Part shown: positions 5,439-10,129 of the stretch, one piece after another
Layout: each line of letters begins with the position of its first letter
How positions within the stretch are numbered: the stretch's first letter is position 1
Assembly: GCA_011391345.1 (NCBI GenBank)
Contig: JAABQR010000124.1
Location: 1-10,129, forward strand
DNA: 10,129 bases
Source of the DNA: Methanobacteriota archaeon
GTDB taxonomy: Archaea > Thermoplasmatota > Thermoplasmata > UBA10834
Direction: 5' to 3'
Translations under genes and position numbers: made by a program
The notes under the pieces: generated by a model
Told to the model about the DNA's origin: nothing
Seen by the model: the letters and a program-made list of their open reading frames with translations, nothing else
The model's database searches: none

Positions 5439-7109
5439 ATGGACATAGATGCGCTGGTCCGCAAGTACGCCCTTCAGAATGCCGTCCAATACGATGGCAA
5501 GGCCACCATGGGTTCTGTCCTGGGTAAGGTCATGGCAGAGAACCCCGAGCTGAGGCCGAAGGCCAAGGAGATCTCCTCCGCAGCGAAGGGCGTGATCGAC
5601 GAGGTGAACAGGATGTCACCCGAGGCCCAGAAGGCGGCTCTCACGTCACTTGCGCCAGAGCTCCTGGTGAAGGAATCCAAACCGAGGGAGATGGGCCTGC
5701 CAGACCTCAAGAATGTGACGAATGAGGTCAGGATGCGCATGGCCCCGAACCCGTCGGGGCCGCTACACCTCGGCCACAGCAGGATGGCCATTCTCAACGA
5801 CGAGTATGTGAAACGCTACGGCGGGATATGCTACAACAGGTTCGAGGACACAGATCCTGCCAGGATCGACCCTGCAGGCTACGACTCGATTCCGGCGGAC
5901 TTCGAGTGGCTCGGCGTCAAGATACACAAGACGATCATCCAGAGTGACAGGTTCGAGATTTACTACGACATCGCCAGCAAGCTCCTGGACATGGGCAAGG
6001 CCTACGTTTGCACGTGCAAGCCAGACGACTGGAGGGATCTCAAGAATCACAAGAAGGCGTGCCCTCACAGGGAGCAGCCGGTCGAGGAACAGCTCCTCCG
6101 CTGGGACAAGATGTTCGACGGCTCGTACAAGATTGAGGAGGCGTCGGTCATGGTCAAGACGGACCTGAACCATCCGAACCCAGCTATCCGTGACTTCGTC
6201 GCGCTGAGGATAGATGACACGCCTCATCCAAGGACGGGTACGAAGTACAGGGTCTATCCGCTCATGAACCTGGCCGTGGCTGTCGACGACCACCTGCTGG
6301 ACCTGACCCACGTGCTCAGGGGCAAGGACCATCTGAACAACACATACAGGCAGGAGTATTTGTTCGGTTACATGGGCTGGAAGGTCCCTGAGTACATCCA
6401 TTATGGCCGCGTGTCCATAGAGGACGCGCAGCTCTCCACTTCAAAGATGGCCATGGGGATCAAGGAGGGTCTGTACACAGGTTGGGATGACCCTCAGCTC
6501 GGGACCCTCGGTGCAATGAGGAGGCGCGGCATCAGGCCTGAGGCGATTCGGAGGTACTGGACCGAGGTCGGGATCAAGGAGGTCGACATCGAGTTCTCCT
6601 GGAAGACCCTGTTCACTTACAACCGCGAACTCGTGGACGACGGTGCGGACAGGTACTTCTTCGTCAACGATCCCGTTCCGCTCACGATGGATGGCCTGGA
6701 CGCGGACATCACGGCCAGGGCCCCGCTGCACCCTGACCATCCCGAGAGAGGCACGAGGGATCTCAAGGTACTCAAGGGCTCAAAGGTGTTCCTGGCAAGG
6801 GAGGACTTGAAGGGAGACCCGAAGAGACTGAGGCTCAAGGATCTGTGCAACGTCGATGTCAAAGGGGACAAGCTGGTGTATGCTGGCAACGACTTGTCAG
6901 TCCTCAAAGAGGGCGTCAGGATCGTGCACTGGGCGCCTGCGGACGCCGTCGAGGCCGAGGTGCTCATGACCGACGGCACAACCAGGAATGGGGTCGCGGA
7001 GCCGTCATTGACGAAGTCCTTGGGAAAAGTCGTCCAGCTCGAACGGTTCGCATTCGTCCGCGTGGAGCAGGTCAGTCCGACGGTCAAGTGCGTGTTCACG
7101 CACAGGTGA
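5439..7109 (+). CDS. gltX: Glutamyl-tRNA synthetase, archaeal type
   Basis: A 556-residue class I synthetase that charges tRNA with glutamate. The N-terminal 90 residues (MDIDALVRKYALQNAVQYDG onward) are the extension typical of archaeal GluRS. The ATP-binding HIGH motif is HLGH (110-113) in APNPSGPLHLGHSR, and the KMSKS position is LSTSKM (332-337), the archaeal GluRS/GlnRS form. C191-x-C193 and C208-x-H210 echo the zinc site of E. coli GluRS. The C-terminal third (ITARAPLHPDHPERGTRDL onward) is the beta-barrel anticodon-binding part of the GlnRS-like architecture. Archaeal members normally also misacylate tRNA-Gln for later amidation by GatDE; that is family knowledge. The frame runs 34 codons further upstream to 5337, but those residues do not resemble the family and the TATA box falls inside them, so I use ATG5439. 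The gene stands alone, divergent from ubiD and converging on the radical SAM gene with a 2-bp gap. Confidence 0.96.
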   Translation: MDIDALVRKYALQNAVQYDGKATMGSVLGKVMAENPELRPKAKEISSAAKGVIDEVNRMSPEAQKAALTSLAPELLVKESKPREMGLPDLKNVTNEVRMRMAPNPSGPLHLGHSRMAILNDEYVKRYGGICYNRFEDTDPARIDPAGYDSIPADFEWLGVKIHKTIIQSDRFEIYYDIASKLLDMGKAYVCTCKPDDWRDLKNHKKACPHREQPVEEQLLRWDKMFDGSYKIEEASVMVKTDLNHPNPAIRDFVALRIDDTPHPRTGTKYRVYPLMNLAVAVDDHLLDLTHVLRGKDHLNNTYRQEYLFGYMGWKVPEYIHYGRVSIEDAQLSTSKMAMGIKEGLYTGWDDPQLGTLGAMRRRGIRPEAIRRYWTEVGIKEVDIEFSWKTLFTYNRELVDDGADRYFFVNDPVPLTMDGLDADITARAPLHPDHPERGTRDLKVLKGSKVFLAREDLKGDPKRLRLKDLCNVDVKGDKLVYAGNDLSVLKEGVRIVHWAPADAVEAEVLMTDGTTRNGVAEPSLTKSLGKVVQLERFAFVRVEQVSPTVKCVFTHR

Positions 7110-7111
7110 CA

Positions 7112-8152
7112 TCAGACGTCCCAGAACGGGACGATATCGCATGACAGGCACGCGTGGCACATGGTCTTGAACTTCAGAGTGGATAGCTTGTGCCTGCTCA
7201 GGATGATCTTCTCTTCAGTGGCCAGCCTCAACATCCGTTTGGCCGTCACTGGTTCCAGCTTCCCGAGCGTGTCATTGAGGGCCTCGGAGTTCATCTCGTC
7301 GATCCTCAGTGCCCTGAGCGTGGCCACGGCCCCCATGTTGGCCAGGACCGTGACTCCCTCGAGCACATTCTCGTCATCCTCACCGAGGCCGAAGATGATG
7401 TTCGAGCACACCTTGTTCCTTCCGAACACCTCACCAGCGTGGTTGATGGCGTGCAGTATGTGGTCCAGGTCCATGTCGCCGCAGACCTTCTCGAATATGT
7501 CACGGTCGAATGTCTCGATGTTGAGTTTGATCTCGTCTGCGCCCGCATCCCTTAGAATGTCGACCTCGTCGGGTCTCGTAGTATATGGTTCGACCCCGAT
7601 AGGGGCGTTTGGCAGTTCCGCCCTGATGCGCCCTACGAGTCCAGCCATTCTCCTCACGGTCATCGAAGGTGAATGAGTCACGGCGCTCGTGAGTGCGACC
7701 GACTGGAACCCCTCCTTGGTCGACGCATCCATGATCATCTCCACGATCCTGTCATCCGTGAGGTCCTTGGTCGCGTCATGTGTTAGTCTGGGTGAGTTGC
7801 AGAACTTGCAGTCGTAAACGCACTTGCTCTCGATGTTCACGAACGCCTGGTATGGTGCGTGCATCAGCGTAGGGACGAGTTCCACATCGTCGATGAACGC
7901 ATTCCCCGACCTCGTGAGCGATAGCCTGCCGTCCCGGGAAGCGAGTTCGAACTCCCCCGAGTCCCTGGATATTGTCTTCTTCGTCCTCGTACCGCCGAAT
8001 GAGAACACTACAGAGGTCCAGCCAGCGCCTGGTCCTGCCGTCGACCTGCTCGCCGGGAATGGGAGCCGGAATCCATGGGGGAGTCTGACGGGCCCGCCTG
8101 CGAGGAGTTCGGCCTTCTGGCGAGCCGTCTCAATACTCACTTTCGCTTCCAT
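7112..8152 (-). CDS. Radical SAM protein with extra C-terminal cysteine motif, function unknown
   Basis: A 346-residue protein. The radical SAM signature is C111-VYD-C115-KF-C118 (C-x3-C-x2-C), which binds the 4Fe-4S cluster that cleaves S-adenosylmethionine. It lies unusually far in, after about 100 residues that include PVRLPHGFRLPF and a strand-rich stretch. The barrel follows, with VALTSAVTHSP in the SAM-binding region, IGVEPYTT, and DEIKLNIETFDRDIFEKVCG. The last 15 residues hold C332-HA-C335-LS-C338, which could bind an auxiliary cluster or metal. I do not recognise a characterised enzyme; the barrel resembles the biotin synthase/lipoyl synthase-like superfamily in general terms only. 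ATG8152 overlaps the end of cysS by 16 bases and is preceded by GAGGGTG, so translation is coupled to cysS. An alternative GTG at 8140 has no Shine-Dalgarno. Context suggests a link with cysteine or sulfur metabolism, which is inference. Confidence 0.88.
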   Translation of the reverse strand: MEAKVSIETARQKAELLAGGPVRLPHGFRLPFPASRSTAGPGAGWTSVVFSFGGTRTKKTISRDSGEFELASRDGRLSLTRSGNAFIDDVELVPTLMHAPYQAFVNIESKCVYDCKFCNSPRLTHDATKDLTDDRIVEMIMDASTKEGFQSVALTSAVTHSPSMTVRRMAGLVGRIRAELPNAPIGVEPYTTRPDEVDILRDAGADEIKLNIETFDRDIFEKVCGDMDLDHILHAINHAGEVFGRNKVCSNIIFGLGEDDENVLEGVTVLANMGAVATLRALRIDEMNSEALNDTLGKLEPVTAKRMLRLATEEKIILSRHKLSTLKFKTMCHACLSCDIVPFWDV

Positions 8153-9618
8153 CCAGCACCCTCTTTCGTGTCCTGGATCTCTATTCCCAACTCAGCTAGT
8201 CTCTTCCGTATCTGGTCGGCATAGGCGAAGTTCTTTGCCATCCTCGCTATGCTCCTCTCCTCCACCCAGACCTTCACGCGGCCGTCGTCCGCGAGTTCCT
8301 CCTTCGTCACATTTTCGAGGCTGAGTCCCGTCCTCACGACGGCGACCTCATCGTGAATCCCGATGCTCTCAGACACGAGGACGAACGTCTGCTTCTCTCT
8401 GATGAGCACATCGAAGATGCTGTTGAATCGGTCGAAAGTCTGCACGACGTTCTCTGCCCCCTTCTTGCTCAAGCGGTTGTCGCCTATCAGCCTGTTCGTC
8501 TCGCGCGCGAAATCGAACATGACGGCAATGGCCTCCCTGCTGGAGAAGTCGTCGTCCAGCCGCTCCTCGACCTTCTCCCAAGCCTCATCACACAGCCGCG
8601 ACGCATCGTCGTCGCCCTTCGCTTTGTCCAGCGTGGACAGCGCCGCGTCGTAGGCGTTGTTGAGCTTCTCCAGCGCCTTCCTCGACTCCTCGAGCGAGTC
8701 CTCGTCGAACACGAGCGGGGCGCTGTAGGTCGCGTTGAGTACGAAGAACCTCACGACCTCGGGCTTGTACTTCGCGAGGATGTCCTGGATTGTGAAGAAG
8801 TTCTTCAGCGATTTGGACATCTTCTCCTCGCCTATCGTGAGCATCCCATTGTGCATCCAGTACCTGGTGAACTGCGTCCCACTGTACGCCTCGGATTGCA
8901 GGATCTCGTTCTCGTGATGAGGGAACACCAGGTCCGTGCCACCGCCGTGGATGTCGACCGTCGGCCCGATGTGCTTGAGGCACATGGCCGAGCACTCGAT
9001 GTGCCATCCGGGCCTGCCCTTGCCCCAGGGCGAGTCCCACGCAATCTCTCCAGGCTTCGCGGCTTTCCAGAGGGCGAAGTCCATCGGGTCACGCTTCTCC
9101 TCATCCACCTCGATCCTCGCCCCAGCGATCATCTGGTCGAGGGACTGGCCCGATAGTTTGCCGTACTCGACGGCCTTCTTGACGCTGAAGTAGACCGATT
9201 CGTGCGATTCGTAGGCGAAGCCCTTGTCCATCAAACCCTTGACCATCGCTATGATCTCTGGCATCGTTTCGCTGGCCTTCGGGTAGATGTCCGCCTTCTT
9301 CACCTTGAGCCTATGCATGTCCTTCTCGTACTCTCGAATCATGTCGCTCGACAGCTTGAGCGGGTCGATGCCCATCTCGTTCGCCCGAGCGATGATCTTG
9401 TCGTCGACGTCGGTGAAGTTCGTGACATGCTTGACCTCGTATCCGCGATGCCTGAGCCATCGCACTATGAGGTCGAAATTGATGGCAGACTTCGCGTGGC
9501 CGAGGTGGGACTTGTCGTAGACAGTGACGCCGCAGACGTACATCCCGACCTTGCCTGGCTGGACGGTCACGAGCGGCTCCTTCCGCCTGGTCAGCGAGTT
9601 GTGGAGAACTATCGCCAT
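8137..9618 (-). CDS. cysS: Cysteinyl-tRNA synthetase
   Basis: A 493-residue class I synthetase that charges tRNA-Cys. The HIGH motif is HLGH (38-41) in YDKSHLGHAKSAINFD, and the KMSKS motif is exact at 266-270. The zinc ligands that select cysteine are all present: C29, C209, H234 and E238, in CGVTVYDKSHLGH, WHIECSAM and FPHHENEI. HVTNFTDVDDKI and HGGGTDLVFPHHENE are family hallmarks. The C-terminal end (ELGIEIQDTKEGAGWKRK) is the usual one, so the gene is full length. ATG9618 follows GTGAT at 5 bases, with a further GGTGAT upstream. It lies 33 bases after the cysE stop and overlaps the radical SAM gene, forming one transcription unit. Its presence means tRNA-Cys can be charged directly, without the SepRS/SepCysS route of many methanogens. 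It may have been acquired together with cysE from bacteria; that needs a tree. Confidence 0.97.
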   Translation of the reverse strand: MAIVLHNSLTRRKEPLVTVQPGKVGMYVCGVTVYDKSHLGHAKSAINFDLIVRWLRHRGYEVKHVTNFTDVDDKIIARANEMGIDPLKLSSDMIREYEKDMHRLKVKKADIYPKASETMPEIIAMVKGLMDKGFAYESHESVYFSVKKAVEYGKLSGQSLDQMIAGARIEVDEEKRDPMDFALWKAAKPGEIAWDSPWGKGRPGWHIECSAMCLKHIGPTVDIHGGGTDLVFPHHENEILQSEAYSGTQFTRYWMHNGMLTIGEEKMSKSLKNFFTIQDILAKYKPEVVRFFVLNATYSAPLVFDEDSLEESRKALEKLNNAYDAALSTLDKAKGDDDASRLCDEAWEKVEERLDDDFSSREAIAVMFDFARETNRLIGDNRLSKKGAENVVQTFDRFNSIFDVLIREKQTFVLVSESIGIHDEVAVVRTGLSLENVTKEELADDGRVKVWVEERSIARMAKNFAYADQIRKRLAELGIEIQDTKEGAGWKRK

Positions 9619-9651
9619 GGGCTATCACATCACCGATGGTCGGAGGGCTAT

Positions 9652-10129
9652 TCAAGGCTTCTCTTTCACCGGGCAGGAGAGCTCCGCTGGCTGGGGCGTT
9701 CCGAGCTTCGTTGCCGCCGCTGGTCTCTTGTACTCGACCCCGAGCTTCTTCTCAATGAGTTCGAGCCGATACTCCATCTCGGAGAGGCTGTGGCAAAGGT
9801 CGACGAAGGCGTTCACGACCGGGTCCGGCAGCTCCTCGTGGTGGAGGTCGATCGAAGTGGTTCCCTCTCTCTTCACGATCTTGGCCGGCACGCCGACCAC
9901 GGTCGAGTTCGGCGGCACGGACTTGACGACGACCGAGCCGGCCCCGACCCTGACGTTGTCGCCTATGACTACGGGTCCGAGGATCGTGGCACCGGCGCCT
10001 ATGACCACGTTGTTTCCGATCGTGGGGTGCCTCTTCTTCTTCTCAGTGCTGACGCCCCCGAGGGTCACGCCCTGGTATATGGACACATTGTCGCCTATGA
10101 TTGAAGTCTCGCCTATGACCACGCCCGTG
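9652..10129 (-). CDS. cysE: Serine O-acetyltransferase, C-terminal part cut by the window edge
   Basis: The frame enters from the right edge and ends at 9652, giving the last 158 residues. It starts within the left-handed beta-helix: TGVVIGETSIIGDNVSIYQG, then VTLGGVSTEKKKRHPTIGNN, matching the active-site region of serine acetyltransferase, with the conserved RHP histidine visible. The catalytic histidine just before TGVVIGE lies outside the window. Hexapeptide turns continue to VPPNSTVVGVPAKIVKREG. About 75 residues follow the helix: DLHHEELPDPVVNAFVDL, a short coiled coil (MEYRLELIEKKLG) and a proline/alanine-rich end. The ELPDPV segment and coiled coil are usual in bacterial CysE/EpsC-type enzymes. 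The enzyme makes O-acetylserine, the precursor of cysteine. The neighbour cysS, 33 bases downstream, uses the final product. An internal GTG at 10122 is not the start, because the family match continues upstream of it. Confidence 0.93.
   Translation of the reverse strand, partial: TGVVIGETSIIGDNVSIYQGVTLGGVSTEKKKRHPTIGNNVVIGAGATILGPVVIGDNVRVGAGSVVVKSVPPNSTVVGVPAKIVKREGTTSIDLHHEELPDPVVNAFVDLCHSLSEMEYRLELIEKKLGVEYKRPAAATKLGTPQPAELSCPVKEKP

Noticed and set aside
8353..9156. 267-codon open frame on the plus strand opposite cysS
   Set aside because: It is antisense to a fully conserved synthetase, has no motifs and is compositionally like other shadow frames in this window.
9202..10104. 300-codon open frame on the plus strand
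   Set aside because: It lies antisense to cysS and cysE, which have unmistakable family motifs. Its translation is rich in H, R, V, D and L with no recognisable domain, typical of GC-rich antisense shadow.
1..10129. tRNA, rRNA, CRISPR array, insertion sequence, prophage, riboswitch or defence system
   Set aside because: I read the spacers and gene edges and found no cloverleaf, repeat array, transposase, terminal repeat or attachment site. All sizeable stretches are covered by conserved housekeeping-type genes, though small RNAs cannot be excluded by eye.

Overview
The window reads as chromosomal DNA from a GC-rich archaeon, most plausibly a member of the Thermoplasmatota or a related euryarchaeal lineage. 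The evidence is gene content: an archaeal RNA polymerase subunit L (Rpo11), a Hef/FANCM-type helicase, an archaeal-type GluRS with its N-terminal extension, an archaeal-type UbiD decarboxylase and the start of an archaeal-type TruD. Several genes also have TATA-like boxes about 26 to 37 bases before the start codon. The phylum is an inference; no rRNA is present to fix it.

Layout. Positions 1-5322 are all on the minus strand, read right to left. First come ubiD and a four-helix membrane protein of unknown function. A HesB/IscA-like Fe-S protein with its own promoter follows, then a Hef-like helicase, a small zinc-ribbon protein, rpoL (probably with its own promoter), and truD, which is cut by the left edge. 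Positions 5323-5438 form a divergent promoter region. gltX lies alone on the plus strand (5439-7109) behind a TATA box placed for a leaderless mRNA. Beyond it, converging with gltX across only 2 bp, is a minus-strand cluster of cysE (cut by the right edge), cysS and a radical SAM gene of unknown function.

How the genes fit together. The right side pairs cysteine synthesis (CysE) with cysteine-tRNA charging (CysS), and the glutamate-tRNA charging enzyme is next door. The left side mixes core information processing (Rpo11, TruD, Hef) with Fe-S handling (HesB-like) and a UbiD decarboxylase that may serve the archaeal mevalonate route to lipids.

Most interesting points. (1) The Hef homologue keeps all helicase motifs and the C-terminal HhH region, but its XPF-type nuclease domain has lost nearly all catalytic residues, the same state as human FANCM. 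(2) ubiD appears to begin at a non-canonical CTG codon with a strong Shine-Dalgarno sequence, 14 codons upstream of the first usual start codon. (3) The radical SAM gene overlapping cysS has an extra C-terminal three-cysteine motif and no function I can assign. No mobile element, CRISPR array, tRNA or rRNA was seen, and there is no gene-free stretch longer than about 120 bases.
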